From positions 1-33,487 of IMG/VR virus record IMGVR_UViG_3300033145_000451: a stretch of DNA of 33,487 nucleotides. The stretch is one strand, 5' to 3'. The stretch is from a virus. Below are positions 1-7,580 of this stretch, one piece after another. Made by a program: the position numbers and the translations under genes. The stretch's first letter is position 1; the number at the start of each line of letters is the position of its first letter. The notes beneath the pieces are model-generated. The model was not told where the DNA came from, did not search any database, and saw nothing but the letters and a program-made list of their open reading frames with translations.

Positions 1-114
1 AGATGATGACTTTAATAGTTATCTCCAGGGGTCAAGTAATGCTTTTTCTGTGATAACTAATAGCACTTCACGTCTGATTGTAGATAATACGGAAGCTGAA
101 TGGGGGTCAGCTTT
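1..114. repeat. Terminal direct repeat, left copy (circular join)
   Basis: These 114 bases are identical to 33374-33487. The reading frame that crosses them matches in both copies (offset 33,373, position 50 corresponds to 33423), so the contig is best read as a circle, or a circularly permuted genome, opened inside a gene. A true packaging terminal repeat is less likely because it would sit inside one long coding frame. Confidence 0.97.
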
Positions 115-1810
115 ACGCGTGGTATGGAAAGATCGTACTGAATTAAGCTCTCCAGCAGATGGTGACTTGAAGATTACTGATGATTTAGGAACTTCGGGCG
201 CAATCCTTGTTGCGAGTGGGGCTGATACACTAACTTTGGAAAAACTGGATTCTACTGATGGAGCCACATTGGGAATGGGTGATTCTGGTATTTTACAATG
301 GGGGGCTGCGAGTATAATTGAATCCGGCCAAGGTCTAATTATCAGCTCAGGGGATATAATGACTATTACTCAGACTGTGGATAATGCTGTAGATGGCGAA
401 GCGATGTTGGTACTTAATAGTGTGGGTGCTGCTGAAATGACTGCTAGTAGTGGCATACAATACGGCATTGATTTGTTGTCTGAAATATTACAGACCAACA
501 CTGCGTCATTTATTGGCTTTCATGTTAACGTAACTGATTCATCAAGTGGGAGCGGACAGGATTACCTAGCGAGTCTTGATTGGGATGGTACGACTATGCT
601 TACGATCACGGATGATGGTGGCCTTCATTTTGAAGGGAATATTTATGATACGAGTCCGACAACAGATGTAGACCCTGATGATAAACTGATCAAGGTAGAA
701 AACAGTTATTCACAAGGGGCGCAAACAGCAGCCGATTTATATTTAGCCGGTGGCATTGATGAGAAATACTGGACTTCAACAGACTTCGCTAATAGTACTG
801 GCGATAAAGTGCAGATTACGGTGGGGCGTTGCAATGCCGGTGTTTGTGCTGAGGCAGCAGTAGAATTTGAGGAGTCAGTAGATTGGGATTGTGATCTTAC
901 ATCTGATATTGTATGCGCTTGCGCTTTATATACCGCAGCATTAGGGAATGTTCCTGGCGTGACTATCGGGCGGCTCGATGGCACTTGTTCTGATGCCAAA
1001 GTCTATGCTCAACCGATTGATGATGAGACATACAGCGTCACTCTGGCAGTAACAGATGATGGAGGTGGAGGCGCAGGCTTAACAGCCACGAATGGAACGG
1101 ATGGAATTTTGAGATTAGTTACAGATAATGTAATTGTAGAGAATGGCAGCGCGCAGACGTTCATTTGTCTTGGTGGAACCACCACTGATGATGCTTGCAT
1201 ACGGTTGGATAGCGGCAACCTAGAGATTCGCGAGGGCGACAATAGTGCCTATTCGAATTTCAATGCGCGAGCTATACAGGCTACGACGGGGCCATTAACC
1301 AATGCGGCAACCGGCGATACGCGATGGAATACCCGGACACGATTATCCTCACCAGCCGATGGCAAATTTAAAATAGATAATAATCTGGAAAATTCCAATG
1401 TCTGTCTGGATGTAACTACAGACGGTGTACTTGCGCTTTATGATGGTGATTGTTCTAGCTCGGCTATATTGACTTTGACAGGGCGCTTACTTGAAGATCA
1501 AGGTGCAGATGTGGCCTCAGCAAATGATTTGACTCTTGGTTTGGATGGTAATAGTTTTGAAATCACAGGTGCAGTACAAATTAATAGAATTTCTAATGTT
1601 GGATGGCAAAATGGGAGTGAAATTACTCTATGGTTTTCTGGTGCGCCTACAGTTAAGCATGGGCAAGCTACTGGTGGCACTGATATAACTGTATTGCTTG
1701 ACCAGGGAAATGATTTTATACCAGCGGCCGGTGATGGAATGTGTTTAAAGTTAGGGGAAATAGGTGGCACTCAGGCTTGGAGAGGATGCGGAGTATATGA
1801 CTTAACATAA
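1..1810 (+). CDS. Giant tail-fibre-like protein, 3' part (continues from 31536)
   Basis: This is the C-terminal half of the reading frame that begins at 31536. Joined across the circle it encodes about 1,215 residues. The frame is open from base 2, and the GTG at base 50 is internal, not a start. The sequence is beta-rich, full of Gly, Asp, Thr and Ser, with short modules such as SSPADGDLKI and SSPADGKFKI recurring about 400 residues apart. A Cys-bearing domain around 784-1056 is a diverged copy of one at 33018-33300. The last 90 residues (from GNSFEITGAVQ to CGVYDLT) look like the beta-structured tip seen at the C terminus of many metagenomic phage fibres. Receptor binding is the likely role. 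The signal peptide at the N terminus (see 31536) is odd for a virion protein. Fibre family is fairly sure; receptor and assembly route are unknown. Confidence 0.85.
   Translation, partial: DDDFNSYLQGSSNAFSVITNSTSRLIVDNTEAEWGSALRVVWKDRTELSSPADGDLKITDDLGTSGAILVASGADTLTLEKLDSTDGATLGMGDSGILQWGAASIIESGQGLIISSGDIMTITQTVDNAVDGEAMLVLNSVGAAEMTASSGIQYGIDLLSEILQTNTASFIGFHVNVTDSSSGSGQDYLASLDWDGTTMLTITDDGGLHFEGNIYDTSPTTDVDPDDKLIKVENSYSQGAQTAADLYLAGGIDEKYWTSTDFANSTGDKVQITVGRCNAGVCAEAAVEFEESVDWDCDLTSDIVCACALYTAALGNVPGVTIGRLDGTCSDAKVYAQPIDDETYSVTLAVTDDGGGGAGLTATNGTDGILRLVTDNVIVENGSAQTFICLGGTTTDDACIRLDSGNLEIREGDNSAYSNFNARAIQATTGPLTNAATGDTRWNTRTRLSSPADGKFKIDNNLENSNVCLDVTTDGVLALYDGDCSSSAILTLTGRLLEDQGADVASANDLTLGLDGNSFEITGAVQINRISNVGWQNGSEITLWFSGAPTVKHGQATGGTDITVLLDQGNDFIPAAGDGMCLKLGEIGGTQAWRGCGVYDLT
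784..1056 (+). repeat. Fibre internal domain, copy 2
   Basis: About 85-90 codons resembling 33018-33300 at the protein level. Shared pattern: TGD, then WDCD, a D-(I/V)-(V/I)-C-x-C-x-LY stretch, GVT, R-x-DGTCSD-x-K, and a closing (T/S)DD. The four Cys positions are conserved. The DNA is strongly diverged, so this is an old domain duplication. Confidence 0.7.
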
Positions 1811-1827
1811 TATTTAATCGTAATTTT

Positions 1828-2643
1828 ATGAGAAATTTATTAAAACAATATCCATTAGCGGTATTTCTAGGTCTGTTATTATTTGCGACAACCGTTTTTG
1901 CGGGTACTTTTTCTGGGTATGCGCTCAAGGATGGGAATGGAGTTGTACTAGATGGAAATGGCGATGCAATAACATCAACCAAAAATGGGGAAATGTTTAT
2001 CTATGAGAATGCAGTTGCAACTACGATAGACGCGACTGAACAATGGCATTTAGGCGGGGGCTTTGAAACCGGGGATGTGGATGGCTGGACTTTTGAGGCT
2101 GCTGAAACCGGGGCAATAGCCTCTTTCGATGATTATAGTGGTACAGTAGCAGGAACAATTAAAGCTGTTGATGTTGAACACGGACTTTCAACCGGGGATG
2201 TTGTGAGTATTACGGGAACTGATATTGAGGTCGGTGACGCAGACAATTATCAAGGAGTGTATGAAATTACGGACATTGATGGGGGTAGTTTTTATTTTAC
2301 TAATGCAAATTGGAACGCAACTCAAACAGCGACATGGAATAAAGGCGCGAATCTTGTAGCTAGCGCAGACTCAGCAGGCATGTATTTAATCAATACTTCG
2401 AACTCCAGTACACCAGAAACGAATAGTGAAACATTCGACTGGAAAGTATACGTCAATGCTACGGCACAAACTGACACAGAGTCGCGTACAAATTCAAAAA
2501 ATGCTACGGAATGGAGTGGCACTAATGCGACTGCCGTAATAACAATAGCTGATGGTGACATTATTTCCGTTGGAGTAAAAAATCTTGATTCTGGTGATGA
2601 TATTACAGTGCGTTATGCAAATGTGAATTTACATAGATTATAA
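1828..2643 (+). CDS. Secreted fibre-like protein with signal peptide and FCCH-like module
   Basis: 271 residues. The N terminus is a classical Sec signal peptide: basic MRNLLKQY, a hydrophobic core LAVFLGLLLFATT, then a VFA-GT cleavage site near residue 26. Residues about 102-165 form a module with HGLSTGD, VVSITG, YQGVYEIT and FYFTN, the pattern annotated in many phage tail proteins as an FCCH-like (ubiquitin-activating enzyme E1) domain. A related module occurs in the tail hub at 9051. The last 70 residues are beta-rich and end in RYANVNLHRL, reminiscent of trimeric jelly-roll receptor-binding heads (inference). It starts 17 bases after the giant fibre stops, without an SD sequence, so the two are probably co-transcribed. 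Likely a fibre partner or surface-exposed adhesin; exact role unknown. Confidence 0.75.
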   Translation: MRNLLKQYPLAVFLGLLLFATTVFAGTFSGYALKDGNGVVLDGNGDAITSTKNGEMFIYENAVATTIDATEQWHLGGGFETGDVDGWTFEAAETGAIASFDDYSGTVAGTIKAVDVEHGLSTGDVVSITGTDIEVGDADNYQGVYEITDIDGGSFYFTNANWNATQTATWNKGANLVASADSAGMYLINTSNSSTPETNSETFDWKVYVNATAQTDTESRTNSKNATEWSGTNATAVITIADGDIISVGVKNLDSGDDITVRYANVNLHRL

Positions 2644-2654
2644 TTATTAAAAAA

Positions 2655-3137
2655 ATGAAGAAATTAAATAAAATTATTTTAGGAATATTCTTAATTTCTA
2701 CATTAATGAATGTTGGATATGCCGAAGGTTTTGGGATGGATGCTAAAATCGATGTTTATGATGCTGGCGAAGTCGCAAAATTTGAAACGAAAAAGGATTA
2801 TATTGTATCGCTTTGGAATCCTGACAATCCAAGTGTTGTATGTAATAATACCATTGCTTTGAGATTTGCCGGAAGGCAAAAATGCTTTACTGAGGCTGGA
2901 TATTCGGAACTGAAAACAGAATTAACAAATGAATTCAAACGTAACAAAACAGAAAAAGAGAAAATGGCAAATGGCAAATATGCAGATATGGATGTCAACT
3001 ATCTGATTCCGTTTTTCGTTGTGCTAAATAAAGAGGTTAGCGCGCGGGGCATGAATTCAATTGACTTTTCGAAGCTCGGTAAAAATCCTATTTTTCGTAT
3101 TATTGTGCGAAGTTATTTAATAAGTTTACTTGGATAA
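2655..3137 (+). CDS. Exported protein of unknown function (signal peptide)
   Basis: 160 residues. A signal peptide is clear: MKKLNKI, hydrophobic ILGIFLISTLMNV, and a GYA-EGF cleavage site near residue 24. The mature part is mixed alpha/beta with two Cys (in VVCNN and QKCFT) about 15 residues apart that could form a disulfide outside the cytoplasm. I do not recognise a family. It follows the exported protein at 1828 by 11 bases and precedes two small membrane genes. It could be a third component of the exported fibre block, a superinfection-exclusion factor, or a lysis accessory protein. Only export is supported by the sequence. Confidence 0.65.
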   Translation: MKKLNKIILGIFLISTLMNVGYAEGFGMDAKIDVYDAGEVAKFETKKDYIVSLWNPDNPSVVCNNTIALRFAGRQKCFTEAGYSELKTELTNEFKRNKTEKEKMANGKYADMDVNYLIPFFVVLNKEVSARGMNSIDFSKLGKNPIFRIIVRSYLISLLG

Positions 3138-3148
3138 TCAAAAAAATC

Positions 3149-3352
3149 ATGGAAAAAATAAAAGACATGCTGGTCGCGATCTTCACTCATAAAAGAATGA
3201 AGTCATTTTATTGGAGAACCTTGGATATGGGAGTAGTAGCATTAGCAGATGTATCAGTACAGATATTCACAGACTTCAATATTCCAAACTGGATTACACT
3301 TGGAGTTGGTTTGGTTCTCGGTGAAATTACAAAGGCTTTAAATAAAAAGTGA
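3149..3352 (+). CDS. Small membrane protein, putative holin
   Basis: 67 residues with a basic N terminus (KDMLVAIFTHKRMKSF) and two apolar stretches, one weak (LDMGVVALADVSVQIF) and one clear (WITLGVGLVLGEI), ending in Lys-rich KALNKK. Size, charge distribution and possible hairpin topology fit small phage holins. The next gene overlaps its TGA stop and is also a membrane protein, as in holin/accessory pairs. The lysin candidate lies about 10 kb downstream at 13643, so this is not a compact lysis cassette. Holin is an inference from topology only. Confidence 0.5.
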   Translation: MEKIKDMLVAIFTHKRMKSFYWRTLDMGVVALADVSVQIFTDFNIPNWITLGVGLVLGEITKALNKK

Positions 3353-3600
3353 TGGGAGAATTCATCAATAAATACTCAATAAAGATTCAATTCGGAATGG
3401 CCATAATTGTCATTGGTACGATCATAAGTACGACTCTATATATCGGAGGTTATTTCAATCAGATAGAATTGAATGAGAATGCGATTGCAAGCCAGAAAAA
3501 CGAGATTATCAAAATCCCTATACTAGAAAATGATCTCTCGAACATGAAGGAAAATATAGGCGAAATAAAAGATGATGTGAAGGAATTATTAAAAAAATAA
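3352..3600 (+). CDS. Membrane-anchored coiled-coil protein (XhlA-like)
   Basis: 82 residues from the ATG at 3352, whose A is the last base of the preceding TGA stop. A GTG one codon earlier is possible. One strong transmembrane segment (IQFGMAIIVIGTIISTTLYI) is followed by a heptad-like helix (ENAIASQKNEI through DDVKELLKK). One membrane helix plus a coiled coil resembles XhlA-type hemolysin accessory proteins or a spanin-like subunit. Being coupled to the putative holin gene supports a role in lysis, but no diagnostic motif is visible. Confidence 0.55.
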   Translation: MGEFINKYSIKIQFGMAIIVIGTIISTTLYIGGYFNQIELNENAIASQKNEIIKIPILENDLSNMKENIGEIKDDVKELLKK

Positions 3601-3601
3601 C

Positions 3602-4171
3602 ATGGCTTTAACTACAGCAGCAGCCGTAAAATCACACCTTGGGATTGTAGGGTCTACTCATGACACTCTACTCGGGAGCCTTGTAACTCAAGTCGATTTA
3701 TTCGTTGAGCTTGAAACAGGAGTAAAAACAGGGGCAGCAAGTGGGAATTTAGATATTACTAATGAAATTGCAGATCACGATGGCTCGCTTACTGTGGTTT
3801 GTAAGCATAAGCCTATAAATTCAGTAACAAAAATTGAGTATAAAATTAGTGTTGATACTTGGGAAGAATACGATGATGAAACAATTGGAAGTGTTGATAC
3901 TCATAAAGAGAAAATCTTTACTCAATATTATGTAACTGGAAAAGGTAAAAGGAATTTACGGCTGACATATAATGCCGGATATATAACTGCTAATGTACCA
4001 GAAGATTTACAGTTATGCGCAATTTTAATTATCGCAACATTGTTTAATCACCGGAATCAGGTTGGATTTGATAATATAAATATACTTGGCTTATCACAAA
4101 CAATGTCAAAGAATGATTATATTTTTATAAAAAAGATTTTAACAAAATATAAAAAATGCTATGCAATATAA
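3602..4171 (+). CDS. Head-tail connector (gp6-like DNA-packaging adaptor)
   Basis: 189 residues. The N terminus (ALTTAAAVKSHLGI, then HDTLLGSLVTQVDLFVE) is the helix pattern of HK97 gp6 / SPP1 gp15-type adaptors, which form the ring under the portal. The middle part with LTVVCKHKPINSVTKIEY and the helix VPEDLQLCAILIIATLFNHR are also typical. It lies directly before the closure and gp10-like genes, the usual order, but is separated from portal and capsid genes by the fibre/export block. The first residues after ATG follow an A-rich leader with no SD. Confidence 0.75.
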   Translation: MALTTAAAVKSHLGIVGSTHDTLLGSLVTQVDLFVELETGVKTGAASGNLDITNEIADHDGSLTVVCKHKPINSVTKIEYKISVDTWEEYDDETIGSVDTHKEKIFTQYYVTGKGKRNLRLTYNAGYITANVPEDLQLCAILIIATLFNHRNQVGFDNINILGLSQTMSKNDYIFIKKILTKYKKCYAI

Positions 4172-4472
4172 TTGCTCCTTTACAACATACAGGAGAGCAT
4201 CCGCGACAGTTGGGCGTGATTATTCTGGTAGTGCTACAATAACAAACGGTTCGGGATTCTATGAGCCAGCAGGGGGGGATTTAAAGGGGGTTCTGGGGAT
4301 TGATTTGGCAGTAAAGGCTTATCTCTTATTGACAGAAGAAACCGACCTTCAAATAGGTGATAAGATAGTAATAGCCGGAGTTACATATTATATCCATGAT
4401 CTCGAATCACTACCACAAACCAACGCTATAAATCTATCCCGAGCTATTATAGTAACTAAAGAGGAAGCATGA
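4161..4472 (+). CDS. Putative head closure protein
   Basis: 103 residues, overlapping the connector gene by 11 bases. It is predicted beta-rich, with IGDKIVIAGVTYYIHDLESL resembling the small barrel of SPP1 gp16 / lambda FII-type closure proteins that bind between the connector ring and the tail. The assignment rests mainly on size and on position between the gp6-like and gp10-like genes. The next gene overlaps by ATGA, suggesting translational coupling. Confidence 0.6.
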   Translation: MQYNCSFTTYRRASATVGRDYSGSATITNGSGFYEPAGGDLKGVLGIDLAVKAYLLLTEETDLQIGDKIVIAGVTYYIHDLESLPQTNAINLSRAIIVTKEEA

Positions 4473-4825
4473 GTTTAGGAACTGTGACAATTGAAATGAA
4501 AAGCCTAGATAGATTGCTTAAAAATTTCCCCAAAAAAGCTAAGAAAACTATTGATTTATCACTTAATCAATCAGGTCTTGAAGTCAGGAATCAGGCGAAA
4601 AAAAACGCTCCTGTACTTACCGGGCATTTAAGAAGGAGCATCATCCATAAATTAAAAAGTGGTGTGCATGTCGAGGTGGGAACAGATGTTGTCTATGCGA
4701 GAGTACGCGAGTTTAATACCAAGAGATTACCGAAAGGATATTTGCGGCCAGCCCTCAAAACTAAGCAAAAAAAAGTTAAGCAAATTTTCGAAAGAAATAT
4801 TAATAAAGTAATTAGAGGAAAATAA
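4469..4825 (+). CDS. HK97 gp10-like tail completion protein
   Basis: 118 residues. The pattern is that of the HK97 gp10 family: an N-terminal strand (VTIEMKSLDRLLKNFP), a helix with LNQSGLEVRNQAKKNAPV, the hallmark APVLTGHLRRSI, then a strand ending GTDVVYARVREF and RPALKTKQKKV. These proteins sit at the head-tail interface, where the finished tail is joined to the head. The start overlaps the preceding stop (ATGA). Confidence 0.85.
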   Translation: MSLGTVTIEMKSLDRLLKNFPKKAKKTIDLSLNQSGLEVRNQAKKNAPVLTGHLRRSIIHKLKSGVHVEVGTDVVYARVREFNTKRLPKGYLRPALKTKQKKVKQIFERNINKVIRGK

Positions 4826-4871
4826 TATGATGGAAACTCGAATTGTTTTTAGAAAGTACAGGTGGATGATT

Positions 4872-4901
4872 TTTGAAAATATGATAAAGTTCTTATATTT
4901 G
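4872..4901 (+). promoter_or_regulatory. Bacteroidota-type promoter candidate before the tail genes
   Basis: TTTG at 4872-4875 and TATATTTG at 4894-4901 are 18 bases apart, close to the -33 TTTG / -7 TAnnTTTG pattern of Bacteroidota. It lies in a 155-bp gap (4826-4980) before the tail terminator gene. A 50-codon frame (4827-4979) also fits in the gap but its composition is unconvincing. Promoter calls in AT-rich DNA are weak. Confidence 0.35.
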
Positions 4902-4980
4902 TCGGGTATTTATAGCCATGAAAAAACCATGAAAACCTTGAGGGATTTGAATATAATTTTTTTTATAAAAATTAAATAAT

Positions 4981-5412
4981 ATGTCATTTGTAGCCATCAG
5001 AACAGAACTAAAAGCAATTGTTGACGGTATCAAAGTCGCCGCTGGCATCGCGACTGTGTATGATTATCCCCCCACCAATGTCGGGAATACCCCCGCTGTT
5101 GCGATTATGGATAATGAAAGCGATGATGACTATGCTGATACTGGAAATAATGCGGTGACGACAAGTTTTGTAATTCGAACTATTGTTGAAAAAGGAAAAA
5201 GCACGACAAACTCGACACAAGTCACAGCCCTCCTTACAGTTGTCGATGCTCTCCTTGTGGAATTACGAAAAAAAGAACACGCAACTTTGAATTGTCAAAG
5301 CCACTCTTTATTAATTTCTTCCTCTTCAACAGAAGTAGGGAGTATTGGTGATCTTGATGTTTGGTATAAGGATATCACCGTAGTTGTGGAATCGTTCAAA
5401 ACTGTAGTATAA
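4981..5412 (+). CDS. Putative tail terminator protein
   Basis: 143 residues. Helix at the start (FVAIRTELKAIVDGIKVAAG), then VYDYPPTNVGNTPAVAIMDN, two long strands and a final strand with DLDVWYKDITVVVESF. This is the arrangement of lambda gpU / SPP1 gp17-type terminators, which form a hexameric ring stopping tail-tube growth. It sits between the gp10-like gene and the tube gene, the expected slot. Likely start is the ATG after a T/A-rich stretch. Confidence 0.65.
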   Translation: MSFVAIRTELKAIVDGIKVAAGIATVYDYPPTNVGNTPAVAIMDNESDDDYADTGNNAVTTSFVIRTIVEKGKSTTNSTQVTALLTVVDALLVELRKKEHATLNCQSHSLLISSSSTEVGSIGDLDVWYKDITVVVESFKTVV

Positions 5413-5413
5413 T
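5384..5413 (+). promoter_or_regulatory. Possible sigma70-like promoter before the tube genes
   Basis: TTGTGG (5384-5389) and TATAAT (5408-5413) are 18 bases apart, the latter overlapping the stop of the terminator gene. It could boost expression of the tail tube. The -35 match is only partial. Confidence 0.25.
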
Positions 5414-5439
5414 TAGAATGAAATATAAAAACCCCCATT

Positions 5440-5625
5440 ATGCAATGTATTATTATCAAAAAAGAAGTTGAAATTCCTAATGTTCCTTTATTTCGTGAAG
5501 GGCAAAAAGTTAGAGTAAGTGATAAAATCGCGGATTTATTAGTTGATAGAGGCTTTGCGAAATATGATCAAGGGAAATTAGCGAAAACTGAAAAGGCAAA
5601 AAAGGTGAAAAGCGACAAAAAATAA
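5440..5625 (+). CDS. Small conserved-looking phage protein between terminator and tube
   Basis: 61 residues: a short beta region (CIIIKKEVEIPNVPLFREGQ, KVRVSDKIADLLVDRGFAKY) and a Lys-rich tail. Small proteins with this 'exceeds threshold, then basic tail' layout are frequent next to capsid or tube genes in siphoviruses, but I cannot name a family. Its position suggests a virion or tail-assembly role. Confidence 0.55.
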   Translation: MQCIIIKKEVEIPNVPLFREGQKVRVSDKIADLLVDRGFAKYDQGKLAKTEKAKKVKSDKK

Positions 5626-5643
5626 TCATATAACAACTAAAAT

Positions 5644-7059
5644 ATGGGAGAATTTTACACAAGAAGAGGGTCTTTATCTATAAAAAAAGAAGCAGCAGTT
5701 GGTACACCTATCACACCGGATACTTTTATCTATTTTAATAATGAGGATATTTCAGTAGATTATCCATATACCCCGATGCAACCTGTCGCAGCTCAACGTA
5801 GCATGAATATACGAGCAGCAGACGGTGCTATTCCCGCGCCAGAAGGCACAATTAATTTGAATATTGAGCCTGACACTTTGCCATTATTACTTTTGGGCTT
5901 ATTTGGTGGTGTGACTTCGGCTACTATGTTGAGAATAAGTAATATTGTGGGAGCTTTTGTAGTTGGCCAGGATTTAACCTTTGCGCCTTCAACTGCGACA
6001 GGGAGTGTGCAATATGTTGGCGATGATTTCTTATTATTTACTGTTTTAACAGGAACCCCAACGGAAGCGGATGGCATAACGCAGGCAGTTTCAGGAGCGA
6101 CAGCGGATGTTGATGAGTATGATGCATCTATCTATGGCCATGCGGGAGGGCTGCCGGCAGAGATAGGCACAGGACATTCTTATTCAATTCAATTCAATTA
6201 TGCCGAAAGCGCAGTAAGATATTGGGGAGCTTATATTTCGGGGATTGATACACTAGGGCAGGCAGACAATGTTCTTACGGCTGGATTGAAGATCATGGCT
6301 TTAGGGCAATTCCGTCATGCAGAAGTAAAGGCGATTACAACAGCGGCAGGGGGGGCGCAAAATATTACTGTCGATCAAACAAAAGGATTAGTCGCAGCAG
6401 ATTCAATAAAATGTTATAGGCCAAGCACAGGCGCATTTATAGATTTGCCCTCAGCAGGGGTAAAAATCCACACAATAGATAGCATCACTAATTCAACAGT
6501 ATTTGTAGTGACGGTTTTACATGCCGATTTAGCGGTTGGCGATTTAATTATGCTTGCTCCACAGACCGCGACATACTCTGTTGATAAGGAGTTTGTGTGG
6601 ATGGGTGGCTCTGAAATATTCACAGATATTGCGGCTGCCGGAACTCTTGCAGGAGCAAAGGTTGAGGATTTTACCTTTGCACTTATGCATGAATTTGAGT
6701 CGCGCCATGCCGCGCAAGGTGGCGATTTTGCCGACAGATTTCCGTACAGGCTCTTACAGAAAGGATTGACCGGAAATGGAACGATCAAGCTATTCTATCA
6801 AGATGAGGATTATATAAGACGAATGAGAGCAAATGCCGCATTAGCTTTAAAATTAATTGTGCTTGGTAGTGAGATAGGCTCTACTGGATATGAGCATGAA
6901 TTTAGGCTTTATATACCACAGGCACAGATTGACCCTTATAATACAAATTTAGATATCGATAAAGTGATGGATGAGGATATTCCGTTTAGCATGTTATACG
7001 ATGCCACAGACGCACACCTTGCAGAGTTTCTTGTGGTAAATGATACAGCATCATATTAA
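5644..7059 (+). CDS. Major tail tube protein
   Basis: 471 residues. It begins GEFYTRRGSLSIKKEAAVGT, followed by TPDTFIYFNNEDISVDY, the usual opening of tube proteins of this class, and ends in a hydrophobic beta region (IPFSMLYDATDAHLAEFLVV). The large middle holds inserted modules: residues about 98-160 with SGATADVDEYD, resembling the ATG-type beta insert common in phage tube proteins, and about 240-300 with QNITVDQTKGLVAADSIKCY, similar to surface add-on domains. It is followed by the chaperone pair and tape measure, the canonical order tube-G/GT-tape. Polymerised rings form the tail through which DNA passes. Confidence 0.8.
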   Translation: MGEFYTRRGSLSIKKEAAVGTPITPDTFIYFNNEDISVDYPYTPMQPVAAQRSMNIRAADGAIPAPEGTINLNIEPDTLPLLLLGLFGGVTSATMLRISNIVGAFVVGQDLTFAPSTATGSVQYVGDDFLLFTVLTGTPTEADGITQAVSGATADVDEYDASIYGHAGGLPAEIGTGHSYSIQFNYAESAVRYWGAYISGIDTLGQADNVLTAGLKIMALGQFRHAEVKAITTAAGGAQNITVDQTKGLVAADSIKCYRPSTGAFIDLPSAGVKIHTIDSITNSTVFVVTVLHADLAVGDLIMLAPQTATYSVDKEFVWMGGSEIFTDIAAAGTLAGAKVEDFTFALMHEFESRHAAQGGDFADRFPYRLLQKGLTGNGTIKLFYQDEDYIRRMRANAALALKLIVLGSEIGSTGYEHEFRLYIPQAQIDPYNTNLDIDKVMDEDIPFSMLYDATDAHLAEFLVVNDTASY

Positions 7060-7068
7060 CTATAAAGC

Positions 7069-7437
7069 ATGGGGAAAAATCGATTTGTAAGTAACGACAA
7101 AAAGAGAATTGAATTAACTGATAATGACTGGGTAGACATTAGAGATGAGTTGAGCTTTAGTGATTTTAATAACATTTATAGCGAAATTGAGACAGAGGAT
7201 GATGTTGTAAAAATTGCGATGCCTATGCTAAAAGCAGCCTTACTTGACTGGAGCTTTAAGAATGGTAAAGATAAAAAGCTGGATTGCACGCCAGAAAACA
7301 TTGAAAGGCTTGATGCAGAAACTGCGACTTTTCTGATCAGAAAAGTCATAAAGCATTATATGCCAGAAAAAAAAAGCTCGCGATCATCGAAGCAAACATC
7401 AAAGGACACCCCCGGAAAGGGGCAGGGGAAGAAATGA
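7069..7437 (+). CDS. Tail assembly chaperone (G-like)
   Basis: 122 residues, acidic helical core (DWVDIRDELSFSDFNNIYSE, AMPMLKAALLDWSFKNG) and a basic tail. It lies exactly where lambda G-type chaperones lie, between tube and tape measure. These proteins coat the tape-measure protein during tail assembly and are absent from the mature virion. A run of nine A residues (7367-7375) near its end permits a -1 frameshift into a second product; see 7069-7580. Confidence 0.8.
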   Translation: MGKNRFVSNDKKRIELTDNDWVDIRDELSFSDFNNIYSEIETEDDVVKIAMPMLKAALLDWSFKNGKDKKLDCTPENIERLDAETATFLIRKVIKHYMPEKKSSRSSKQTSKDTPGKGQGKK

Positions 7438-7580
7438 TTGACTTCAAAATGTCAGAAAAATTTGGCTTAGGATGGAAAAATTATGATTCAAGACGAATGC
7501 AGACCTTTATTGGGATAGAATCATTAATTAAACAAGAAGAAATTAAAAAACAACATGGCAACCGAAACTTTAAACATTAA
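7069..7580 (+). CDS. Tail assembly chaperone frameshift product (GT-like)
   Basis: A -1 slip at the A run changes frame and adds about 68 residues to the G-like protein, ending at the TAA at 7578-7580, for about 170 residues. The added part begins KLAIIEANIKGHPRKGAGEE and contains GLGWKNYDSRRMQTFIGIES, well-formed protein sequence in a stretch that otherwise has no gene. It overlaps the start of the tape-measure gene by 26 bases, just as GT overlaps or abuts tape-measure genes in other siphoviruses. The T-like domain is known to bridge tube subunits and tape measure. Confidence 0.75.
7368..7374 (+). other. Slippery site for programmed -1 frameshift
   Basis: Heptamer A AAA AAA in the zero frame (codons AAA 7369-7371 and AAA 7372-7374), inside nine consecutive A. 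Both tRNAs can re-pair after a -1 slip, and the next codon then is AAG (7374-7376). No strong downstream stem is obvious by eye. Confidence 0.7.

Noticed and set aside
1-114. Terminal repeat as a packaging direct terminal repeat
   Set aside because: It lies within one coding frame continuous across the join, so circular assembly overlap is the simpler reading.
50-1810. Fibre starting at the GTG at base 50
   Set aside because: The frame stays open upstream and joins the frame from 31536 across the repeat; the GTG is internal.
4827-4979. 50-codon frame in the gap before the tail terminator
   Set aside because: Rich in Ile/Phe/Lys as expected of AT-rich DNA, overlaps a promoter-like pair, no family; coding not supported.
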